A DNA stretch of 64,000 nt from an uncultured Steroidobacter sp. Its GTDB lineage: Bacteria > Pseudomonadota > Gammaproteobacteria > Steroidobacterales > Steroidobacteraceae. Shown here one piece after another: positions 41,517 to 49,183 of this stretch; position 1 is the stretch's first letter; the number at the start of each line of letters is the position of its first letter. The notes under the pieces were generated by a model. The model made no database searches, had not been told where the DNA came from, and saw nothing but the letters and a program-made list of their open reading frames with translations. The translations under genes were made by a program, and so were the position numbers. Location: positions 62,001-126,000 of the forward strand of contig CALMII010000028.1 in NCBI GenBank assembly GCA_937864115.1, read 5' to 3'.

Positions 41517-41864
41517 ATGAGCGATTCCAGTGTCGATCGTCGCACGCTGCTCAAGACAGCCGTTGCCGGACTCGTCGCCCTGCCCTGCGCCGGTCTCGTG
41601 CGCCGCGCCGAGGCGGATGAACTGCCGCATCTCTCCGAACAGGATTCGCTCGGGATGGCGATGGGCTATGTGCACGATGCGAAGAAAGTCGATCCGAACA
41701 AGGTGCCGCAGTACAAGGCCGGCAGCTTCTGCCACAACTGCGTGCAGCTCACCGGCAAGGAAGGCGACGAGTGGCGTCCCTGCAATCTGTTCCCCGGCAA
41801 GCTCGTGAACAAGGACGGCTGGTGCAAGGTGTGGGTGCTGAAGCCGGGGGCGAAACCCGGCTGA
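41517..41864 (+). CDS. High-potential iron-sulfur protein (HiPIP)
   Basis: 115 aa with a Tat signal (SSVDRRTLLKTAVAGLVALP) so it is exported folded. The mature part has four Cys for one 4Fe-4S cluster: FCHNC, WRPCNLFPGK and GWCKVW. HiPIPs are soluble periplasmic one-electron carriers that feed oxidases or photosynthetic centres. A cytochrome bd operon lies about 10 kb away, but bd oxidases use quinol, so another electron acceptor is implied. Monocistronic, convergent with the AttH-like gene. Confidence 0.95.
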   Translation: MSDSSVDRRTLLKTAVAGLVALPCAGLVRRAEADELPHLSEQDSLGMAMGYVHDAKKVDPNKVPQYKAGSFCHNCVQLTGKEGDEWRPCNLFPGKLVNKDGWCKVWVLKPGAKPG

Positions 41865-41877
41865 TTTCTTCGCCTTC

Positions 41878-41933
41878 CTGTGGGGCCGGCTTCAGCCGGC
41901 CTCTGGGAAGTCAGGCTAAAGCCTGACCTACAG
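41878..41933. repeat. Family A palindromic repeat, copy 9
   Basis: Complete A element (CTGTGGGGCCGGCTTCAGCC ... GTCAGGCTAAAGCCTGACCT) filling the 74-base gap between the convergent HiPIP and AttH-like genes. Confidence 0.93.
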
Positions 41934-41938
41934 TCAGA

Positions 41939-43033
41939 TCAGAAAGTCAGCCGCTGACCATACCCGGTCAGCTCCAGGTAACCGCGTCCGATCGCACGAT
42001 CCCCTTCATCGAACGCCGTCACCGCGCCTTCCCAGTAAATCGTTCCGGTACTGGCGCGCGTATCGCTTTCCTGATCGTCCATCAGCGGTCGCAGACGGAT
42101 GCGACGCTCGCCGACGCGCACCTGCCACTCCACCGGATACTCGATGCCCGTGCGCGGCGAACGCCAGCGTCGCAGCGGTTGCCATTCGATCTGCTCAGGC
42201 GCAAAAGTCTGCACTTCATCGCCGCGGGCCTGGCGATGCGACGCGAACGCCCAGCGCTGCGCCGACGTCGGATCGCGCATCCGCGACACCATCAGCGCGC
42301 CGCCGTCGTCCAGGTTGATCGCCGTCCAGTCCCAGCCCTGCGTCTGCGCGTCGAGAAACGTCGTGGACCATTCGTGATCGAGCCAGGCGTGACCGCGAAC
42401 GCGCTGTGTCCCCGCTGCGGTTCGCAATGACCCTTCGACCTGCAGGCCGGGCAGGCTGTAGTAGTAGCTGGCGGTGCGCACGTCCGGTGCCTTCTGACTG
42501 AAACCGTTCTTGCCATTGAGCAGCGGCGAAGACTGCGCCTGCAGTTGCAGATCGAAAGCGAACTCTGCGGTATCGACGACGGCGCGATAGCGACCGTTCG
42601 ACGCGGCACCCTCGTCGACCCGCTGCAGCGACCAATCTTCGATGGCGACATCGAGCCGCTGCGGCTGAGCGTACGCGAGGCCGAAGCCTTCCCGTGCCGC
42701 GCGCTCGCCGCGCAGCAGCTTGCCGCGGCGCGGATCGCTGAGCGCCGCGTGCGCGAACAGCACCTGCTTCGCGGCAAAGCGCGACGGGTTGCTTTCCTGC
42801 GTTCCGGGACGCGTGCGAAAGAACGTGACCTGAAATCCGAGCGGATCGCCCTGCGGCGTTTCGAGCCATCCGGTCACGTACCACCATTCGGTGCGGAACG
42901 ACGTATGACTGCCTTCATCGCGCGGAAACCCGATTTCGTAGCCCGGCACGACGTCGGGATAGACGACGTCCTGCGCCATCGCCGCGCTCAGGAAGACGAT
43001 GGCGAGTGCCGTGAAGCAGGAAAGAAAGCGCAT
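41939..43033 (-). CDS. AttH/CrtC-like lipocalin protein
   Basis: 364 aa with a signal peptide (FTALAIVFLSAAMAQ). The TEWWYVTGWLETPQGDPLGF motif, ASYYYSLPGLQVEGSL and GHAWLDHEWSTTFLDAQTQG belong to the CrtC/AttH lipocalin-like superfamily (carotenoid 1,2-hydratase relatives). With its ABC partner it probably handles a lipophilic molecule in the periplasm; hydratase activity is not implied. The frame is open far upstream, but MRFLSC at 43033 is the signal-peptide start. Last gene of the ABC transporter operon, 2 bases after the permease stop. Confidence 0.85.
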   Translation of the reverse strand: MRFLSCFTALAIVFLSAAMAQDVVYPDVVPGYEIGFPRDEGSHTSFRTEWWYVTGWLETPQGDPLGFQVTFFRTRPGTQESNPSRFAAKQVLFAHAALSDPRRGKLLRGERAAREGFGLAYAQPQRLDVAIEDWSLQRVDEGAASNGRYRAVVDTAEFAFDLQLQAQSSPLLNGKNGFSQKAPDVRTASYYYSLPGLQVEGSLRTAAGTQRVRGHAWLDHEWSTTFLDAQTQGWDWTAINLDDGGALMVSRMRDPTSAQRWAFASHRQARGDEVQTFAPEQIEWQPLRRWRSPRTGIEYPVEWQVRVGERRIRLRPLMDDQESDTRASTGTIYWEGAVTAFDEGDRAIGRGYLELTGYGQRLTF

Positions 43034-43035
43034 CG

Positions 43036-45558
43036 CTACCAGTCCTCCTTCACTGCGGCCACCGCTTCGCCGCGCGTCGCCTGCCGGCCGCTGACGACGG
43101 CGATGACGGCCGCCGCCGCGATCAGCGCCACACTCAGTCCCGCAATCAACGCCGACGGCACGAACAGATCCATGCTCCAGTGAAACGACTGGCGGTTGAC
43201 CACGTAGATCAGGATCAGGCTCACCAGTCCGCCGGTCGCGAGGCCCGCGATCACGCCGAGCGCGCCGAGTCCGGCGCCTTCGATGGCGAGCGTCGCGGCG
43301 ATCTGTGCGCGCGTCAGGCCGATGTGACGCAGCACACCGAACTCCCGGCGTCGCGCCAGCACCTGTGCGCTGGTGCCGGCGCTGATGCCGAACAGTCCGA
43401 TCAGGATCGCGATCAGCTCGAGCACGTAGGTGATCGCAAACGTGCGATCGAAAGCCTGCAGCGACAGACGCCGCAGTTCGGCGGGCACGCGCATGTCGAC
43501 ATCGACATTCGCCGGCAGCAGTTCGCGGATCTGCGCCTGCACTGCATCCGTGGTTGCACCGGGCTTCAGCCACAGCCAGAGCGTGTTGATGGCGGTGTCG
43601 CCGGTCGTTGCGAGATAGGCGATGCGCTCCATGATGATGGCGCCGCGCGAGTGTTCGTAATCGCGCCACACGCCCTGGATCCAGGCGGACACGGTTCTGC
43701 CGTCGATGCGCAGATCGAATGTCGCGCCGGGCGGCAATCGCAGTTCGTCGGCGACGGCTTCCGACAGCCAGACACGCACGCTGCCGGCCGGCAATGAACC
43801 GCTGGCAGTCTGTTCGAGCCAGAGCACGCGTTCGGCATTCTCGGGATCGATGTCGCGCGCGATGAGCGTGACAATCCGTCCCGATGTCGCCAACGCCGCT
43901 TCGGCGAATCGACTGACTTCGAGCTGCCCGATCGCGTCGAGATCGCGGATCGCAGCCACGGCGACGGGATCGAAGTGCGACGACTGACCGACATAGCCCG
44001 CACGCAGATAGAGATCCGCCGGCAGCAAGCGCTGCGTCCACGCATCGAGCGAATGACGGAAGGACGCGACCATGATGGCCATCGCGACCATCAGGCTGAA
44101 ACTCACGACGATCGCCGATACGCTGAGCGTCGCGTAACGCGCGGTGCCGCGCAGATGCGTGACCGCGATCTCCCACGGCACCGACCTGAACAACGGCGCG
44201 CGCGTCAGCAATGCGCGCAGCACCAGCGGCATCGCGATCACGGTGCCGATGATCAGCAAAGCGATCGAGACATAGCCCGGCAACGGCAGACCGGCGACCG
44301 GCGGCAGGAACAGGATCAGAACCGACAGCAGCAGCAGCGCTGCCACCAGCACGCCGTGCGTGCGCGTCTCGCCGCTCGTCACGTCGGCTGCCTTCAATGC
44401 GAGTGCCGTCGGGATGCGCGATGCGTCCCATGCCGGCCGCAAGGTCCCGGCGACGGCCACCGCCGCGCCGAGCAGGCAGAAGACGATCGCTTCGACGGCC
44501 TGCAATCCGGGCTGCGGCATCGTGCCGCCAGGCAAGCCCGCGCCGAGATTCGACGCCAGTGCCTGCAGGCCGAACTGCGCGAGCACCACACCGAGCAGCA
44601 CGCCCAGCATGGAACCCGCGAGGCCGATGAGCGCACCCGAAAACAGTGCCAGCCACCACTGGCCGCTGCGTGTCACCCCCAGCGCATGCAGCAACGCGAA
44701 CTCGCGACGCCGGCGCAATGCGGACAGCGACTGGGTCGAGTACACGAAGAATCCGCCCGTGAACAGGGCGACGAGCGCCAGCGCCGTGAGATTCGAGCGA
44801 TAGGCGCGCGAGAGGCTCGCCGCTTCATCTGCCGCTTCCTCCGGCACGACGACGCGCACGCCCGGCGGCAGGAGAGTGCGTAGTTGCGTCCGCGCCTGTT
44901 CGATGTCCGTGCCGGAAGCAAGCCGCAGATTCAGGCGCGACAGCCGGCCGAGCCGTTCGAACTTCCATTGCGTCGTCGCGATGTCCAGCACGGCAGCGCG
45001 ATCTGCGAGCGCGGCGTCCGGCAGCACACCGCCCACGACGAACTCCAGCGACTGCATCCCCACCTGGAAGCGGATCGGCGCGCCGGTCTGCAAACCCAGA
45101 CTGCGCGCCGCGCTCGCGCTGAGGAAAATCGGCTCGGCGGACGACGTCTTCGCCTCCTGTTCCGACTCGTCCGCCGGTGTAGTCGCAAAGGCCGGCTGCA
45201 GGCGACGCGATTGAAAGATGTCCATGCCGAGCACCGTCAGCGCGCCGCGCGCACCGATCACCCTGGCTTCGACCTGCACGACCGGACTCGCCACGGCGAT
45301 GCCGGGCAGACGCGCGACGCGCGGGTAGATCGCCTCGTCGAAGCCGTCGGCATCGCCTTCGACGGCGAGATCCGCCTGGCCGAACAGGCTGCGGGCCGCG
45401 AGCGAAATTTCGTCGGCCGCGACGCGATTGATCAGATGAATCGCCAGGCCGAGTGCGACGCCGAGTGCAATCGCGAGTACCGCAAGCACCGTGCGTCCGG
45501 GGGCGTGACGCATCGGTCCGAAGACCGCGGCATTCAGCACGGTTGCATTCGCGATCAT
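43036..45558 (-). CDS. FtsX-family ABC transporter permease
   Basis: 840 aa inner-membrane protein with two FtsX/MacB-type repeats. There is an N-terminal helix (RTVLAVLAIALGVALGLAIH) and a large periplasmic domain. Core helices follow around LTALALVALFTGGFFVYSTQ and the second block beginning at LEIAILIGLFGISAG-like segments near 710. Proteins of this size and fold, together with one ATPase, extract lipids or lipoproteins (LolCDE-like, or DevC type). No signal for substrate type beyond the AttH-like partner. Start ATG 45558; ATP-binding subunit stop 3 bases upstream. Confidence 0.88.
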   Translation of the reverse strand: MIANATVLNAAVFGPMRHAPGRTVLAVLAIALGVALGLAIHLINRVAADEISLAARSLFGQADLAVEGDADGFDEAIYPRVARLPGIAVASPVVQVEARVIGARGALTVLGMDIFQSRRLQPAFATTPADESEQEAKTSSAEPIFLSASAARSLGLQTGAPIRFQVGMQSLEFVVGGVLPDAALADRAAVLDIATTQWKFERLGRLSRLNLRLASGTDIEQARTQLRTLLPPGVRVVVPEEAADEAASLSRAYRSNLTALALVALFTGGFFVYSTQSLSALRRRREFALLHALGVTRSGQWWLALFSGALIGLAGSMLGVLLGVVLAQFGLQALASNLGAGLPGGTMPQPGLQAVEAIVFCLLGAAVAVAGTLRPAWDASRIPTALALKAADVTSGETRTHGVLVAALLLLSVLILFLPPVAGLPLPGYVSIALLIIGTVIAMPLVLRALLTRAPLFRSVPWEIAVTHLRGTARYATLSVSAIVVSFSLMVAMAIMVASFRHSLDAWTQRLLPADLYLRAGYVGQSSHFDPVAVAAIRDLDAIGQLEVSRFAEAALATSGRIVTLIARDIDPENAERVLWLEQTASGSLPAGSVRVWLSEAVADELRLPPGATFDLRIDGRTVSAWIQGVWRDYEHSRGAIIMERIAYLATTGDTAINTLWLWLKPGATTDAVQAQIRELLPANVDVDMRVPAELRRLSLQAFDRTFAITYVLELIAILIGLFGISAGTSAQVLARRREFGVLRHIGLTRAQIAATLAIEGAGLGALGVIAGLATGGLVSLILIYVVNRQSFHWSMDLFVPSALIAGLSVALIAAAAVIAVVSGRQATRGEAVAAVKEDW

Positions 45559-45561
45559 CGG

Positions 45562-46227
45562 TCAAGCCGGTGTCAGGCCGTTCGCGCCGAGACGCAGCAC
45601 CCGATCGGCGGTCGCCGCGGCCGTCGTCGAATGCGTCACGAGCAGCCCGACCGCATGATCGCGCTTGAGCTGCGTCCGCAGCAGCTGCAGGACTTCGGCG
45701 GCAGACTCGCTGTCGAGATTGCCGGTCGGTTCGTCGGCCAGCACGACCTTGGGTCGATGCACCAGCGCGCGTGCCACGGCGACCCGCTGCATTTCGCCGC
45801 CCGACAATCGCGACGGATGGTCATGCCGTCGCGCGCTCAGTCCGACTGCAGTCAGCAGCTCATCGACGCGCTCGTCCGCTGCGCGCCCGGCGATGCCGTT
45901 CAGCGCCAGCGGCAGCGCGACATTGCGTTCGACACTGAGATGCGGCAGCAGGTGAAAGGCCTGGAAGACGAAGCCCAGCTTGGCGCGCCGCAGCCGCGTG
46001 CGCCGGGCATCGTCGAGCGCCGTCATGTCCTGGCCATCGATCGCGACGCGACCGGTGTCGGGCGTATCGAGTCCGGCGATGAGATTGAGCAGGGTCGACT
46101 TGCCGCTGCCCGACTCGCCCATGATCGCAAAGTAGTCGCCGGAGAACGCCTGCAGCGACAGGCCGTCCAGTACGCGGCGCGCCACGGCACCGGGAAACGA
46201 CTTCGACAACCCTTCGACAATCAGCAT
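45562..46227 (-). CDS. ABC transporter ATP-binding protein, LolD/MacB-like
   Basis: 221 aa ATPase. Walker A GESGSGKSTLLNLIAG, Q-loop FVFQAFHLLPHLSVERNV, signature LSGGEMQRVAVARAL, Walker B KVVLADEPTGNLDSES and the H-loop LVTHS are all present. The form 'HLLPHLSVERNVALPL' is typical of the LolD/MacB subfamily that drives FtsX-type permeases. First gene of a three-gene operon with the permease and the AttH-like lipocalin. Start ATG 46227, divergent to the S9 peptidase. Confidence 0.95.
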   Translation of the reverse strand: MLIVEGLSKSFPGAVARRVLDGLSLQAFSGDYFAIMGESGSGKSTLLNLIAGLDTPDTGRVAIDGQDMTALDDARRTRLRRAKLGFVFQAFHLLPHLSVERNVALPLALNGIAGRAADERVDELLTAVGLSARRHDHPSRLSGGEMQRVAVARALVHRPKVVLADEPTGNLDSESAAEVLQLLRTQLKRDHAVGLLVTHSTTAAATADRVLRLGANGLTPA

Positions 46228-46367
46228 TGCGTCACCGACACGCCATCAGATCCGGTGGCAGTGTAACGGCCTCTGGCGCGATGCATTGCAGTTGCCTTAG
46301 GCTTGCCGGCACCGCCGCGCCTGATCGAGATGGCGGAAAGCGAACAGGGATCGAGGGAGGATTTCGC

Positions 46368-48305
46368 ATGCAGGTCTGCTCCGCTGCCACTCTATTGGCA
46401 GCCGTCTTTGCCGTCACCGCCATTCCCGCCACGGCCGCGCCGCCGCCCATCGAGGCCTTCGCCCGCATGCCGCAGATCCGCGGCGTGACGATCTCGCCGG
46501 ATGGCTCGCGCGTGGCCTACATCACTTCGTCGGGCGACCTTTCCGTGGCCGTCACGCTCGATCTGACCGCCGCGGAGGCCAAATCGACGCCCCTGCTGCG
46601 TTCCGAATCGGGCGAGTACGACATCCGCTGGTGCAACTGGGCCAACGACCAGCGACTGCTGTGCGGCCTGTGGGGGATGGCGGAGGAGTCGGGCCGCGTC
46701 TATCCCTTCACGCGTCTGGTGGCGGTGAATGCCGACGGCAGCAAACTCAAGCAGCTGATACAGAACGCCGAGACGGGCCGCGCGCAGTTCCACGATCACA
46801 TCCTCGACTGGACGCCCGATGAACCGGACACCGTGCTGATCCAGCTCGACGACGACGTCAACGGCTTTCCCACCGTATTCGAACTCAACATCAATACCGG
46901 AATGCGCAAGACGCACACGCGCGAGCGCGCGCCGATCCGCTCTTTCACGACCGACGCCAAGGGCAACGTGCGACTGGGATCCGGTTATTCGACGACGTCG
47001 ACCGACGTGAGCTACTACGCCCGCCTGGAGAACGAACGCGAATGGCGGCTGCTGTCGAAGATCAAGGCATTCAGCCAGACCGATGCGCTGCGGCCGATCG
47101 CGGCCGCGCCCGGCAAGAACATCGCTTATGCGACCGGTGATTTCGAGGGCCGCGCCGCGCTCTGGGAAATGGATCTCACCGATCAGCGCGCCCCCCAGCT
47201 GGTGTTCTCGCATCCGCTGGTGGATGCGGACAATCCCCTGCTGACGCCGGACGGCCGCCTGCTGGGAATCTGGTACGAACTCGACCGGCCCTTCGTGCAC
47301 TACACGGACGAAAAGGTGCGCAGCCTGATCCAGGCCATCAACAAGGCCGAACCGTCGAAGTTCAGTCACATCACCGACAGCAGCCGCGACGAAAGCAAGT
47401 TCATCGTGCGCTCCTACAGCGACGTCGACGCCAGCACCTATTTCGTCCTGGACACGACCAAGGGGCGCCTGATGCGCCTCGGCACGCAATACCCGGATCT
47501 CGATCCGGCGTCGCAGGGCCGCATGCGCTCGATCGCATACAAGGCCGCCGACGGCACCGAGATTCCCGGCTACCTGACGGTGCCGCCCGGACTGCGCGCC
47601 GAAAACCTGCCGCTGATCGTCATGCCGCACGGCGGCCCGATTGCGCGCGACACCTGGGACTTCGACTTCCTGCGCGCCTTCCTGGTCTCTCGCGGCTACG
47701 CCGTGCTGCAGATGAACTTCCGCGGCTCCTCAGGCTACGGCGACAACTGGTACCACGCCGCGCACCAGGACTGGGGCGGCCTCACGTACTCCGACATCAC
47801 CGATGGCGCGCGCTGGGCCGTCTCGCAGGGCATCGCCGACCCGAAACGCATGTGCGTCGTCGGCTGGAGCTTCGGCGGTTATGCGGCGCTGGTCGGCGCC
47901 GTGCGCAACAACGATCTGTACCGCTGCTCCGTCAGCATCGCGGGCGTTGCCGATCTCAATCAGCTGCTGAGCGAAACCCGCTTCTTCTCCAACTGGCGCT
48001 TCGCGCGCGAACAGATCGGGGTCGACAAGGAAAAGCTGCGCGCGGACTCACCGCTGCGCCAGGTCGACAAGATCGCGATGCCGGTATTGCTCGTGCACGG
48101 CGACAAGGACTACCAGGTCGAAGTCGATCACACGCGCCGGATGGACGCGGCCCTGAAGCGCGCGAACAAACCGCATCGCGCCGTCTACCTCAAGGACGCC
48201 ACCCACCAGCTCGATCGTCAATCGGATCGCGTCACGCTGCTGACGGAGATCGAGAAGTTTCTGCTGGAGAATCTTGGGCCGGGGACGGTGGCGAACGGGT
48301 CGTAA
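46368..48305 (+). CDS. S9-family serine peptidase (prolyl oligopeptidase-like)
   Basis: 645-aa periplasmic peptidase: signal peptide (CSAATLLAAVFAVTAIPATA), seven-bladed beta-propeller, then a C-terminal alpha/beta hydrolase with Ser in VVGWSFGGYAAL, Asp in LVHGDKDYQV and His in KDATHQLD. The HGGPIARDTWDF oxyanion region is intact. It cleaves small peptides, as in dipeptidyl or acylaminoacyl peptidases. Ribosome site GGGAGG lies 7 bases before ATG 46368; the frame is open 140 bases further up. Single gene. Confidence 0.92.
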   Translation: MQVCSAATLLAAVFAVTAIPATAAPPPIEAFARMPQIRGVTISPDGSRVAYITSSGDLSVAVTLDLTAAEAKSTPLLRSESGEYDIRWCNWANDQRLLCGLWGMAEESGRVYPFTRLVAVNADGSKLKQLIQNAETGRAQFHDHILDWTPDEPDTVLIQLDDDVNGFPTVFELNINTGMRKTHTRERAPIRSFTTDAKGNVRLGSGYSTTSTDVSYYARLENEREWRLLSKIKAFSQTDALRPIAAAPGKNIAYATGDFEGRAALWEMDLTDQRAPQLVFSHPLVDADNPLLTPDGRLLGIWYELDRPFVHYTDEKVRSLIQAINKAEPSKFSHITDSSRDESKFIVRSYSDVDASTYFVLDTTKGRLMRLGTQYPDLDPASQGRMRSIAYKAADGTEIPGYLTVPPGLRAENLPLIVMPHGGPIARDTWDFDFLRAFLVSRGYAVLQMNFRGSSGYGDNWYHAAHQDWGGLTYSDITDGARWAVSQGIADPKRMCVVGWSFGGYAALVGAVRNNDLYRCSVSIAGVADLNQLLSETRFFSNWRFAREQIGVDKEKLRADSPLRQVDKIAMPVLLVHGDKDYQVEVDHTRRMDAALKRANKPHRAVYLKDATHQLDRQSDRVTLLTEIEKFLLENLGPGTVANGS

Positions 48306-48320
48306 AGACAGACTCTCTTC

Positions 48321-48378
48321 CTGTGGGGCCGGCTTCAGCCGGCCTTCTGAAGAAGTCAGGCTAAAGCCTGACCTGCAG
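48321..48378. repeat. Family A palindromic repeat, copy 10
   Basis: Complete A element between the convergent 3' ends of the S9 peptidase and the outer-membrane protein gene (82-base gap). Confidence 0.93.
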
Positions 48379-48386
48379 CAAAACCA

Positions 48387-49031
48387 TCAGAACGCCGCGA
48401 TCAACCCGAGGCCCGCGCCGTACTGGATGAACGTGTCGCCCGAGGCGGCGATGGCGCAGCCGGCGCCTTCCGGACCGGACACGCAGAACAGATCGCCGTC
48501 GGCATCGAGCAGCGTCACGAAGGCGCGCACGTCGAAGCGCAGGCCGATGTTCTTCGTGAACTTGTATTTGAGTCCCGCACCGACGCTGGCCGAGAACTTG
48601 GTTTCATCGTCGAGACCGGACGCATCGGGACTGAACTGGGTCGCACCGATGGTCATGCCGAAGTACGGCACGACCGGCTGCACGTCGGTGAAGTTCACGA
48701 TGCCGCCGAAGTGCAGGTACTGGATGCTCATGTCGATCGGCACGGCGCCCTTCACCTCGGTGCCCTGGTTGGCGTAGAGGATCTCGTACTGGCGTTCCGG
48801 ACTGCCGGCGTTGATGTTCAGGAACAGCTTGAAGTCCACGTCGCCGTCGACATCGCGGTCGCTGCCATCGGCGGGATCTTCGAATTCGCCGCCGGTGAGC
48901 TGGCCGACGTACGGCGTGACCTCGAAGCGCGTGCCTTTCTCCGGCTCCGGCGCCGCCACTGCCGCGGTCGCCAGCAGCAGACCGATACAGCCCCCCAGCG
49001 TCGGCAGTGCCTTGCCCAGACTTCGATACAT
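48387..49031 (-). CDS. Small outer-membrane beta-barrel protein
   Basis: 214 aa with a signal peptide (LGGCIGLLLATAAVAAP). Alternating amphipathic strands follow (RFEVTPYVGQLTGGEF, VDFKLFLNINAGSPERQYEI, VPYFGMTIGATQFSPDAS, KFSASVGAGLKYKFTKNIGL) and the C-terminus GAGLGLIAAF ends in Phe, the usual signal for outer-membrane insertion. Resembles OmpA-like/OmpW-like barrels in size. A short acidic insert (DPADGSDRDVDGDVD) could bind cations. Function unknown. Divergent from the GH17-GT2 gene. Confidence 0.8.
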   Translation of the reverse strand: MYRSLGKALPTLGGCIGLLLATAAVAAPEPEKGTRFEVTPYVGQLTGGEFEDPADGSDRDVDGDVDFKLFLNINAGSPERQYEILYANQGTEVKGAVPIDMSIQYLHFGGIVNFTDVQPVVPYFGMTIGATQFSPDASGLDDETKFSASVGAGLKYKFTKNIGLRFDVRAFVTLLDADGDLFCVSGPEGAGCAIAASGDTFIQYGAGLGLIAAF

Positions 49032-49183
49032 ACGCGGTTCTCCCTGGATAACGAGTCGTTGATTCGCCGTCGCGCGCGGGCGACGGTAGCGCTGCGCGCA
49101 ATGCGCGGTACGTTACCATGCGGCCGGCACATTTCGCGGCACGGGAAGTACCGGATGGCCAGGGCAATCACCGCAGTGGATCG

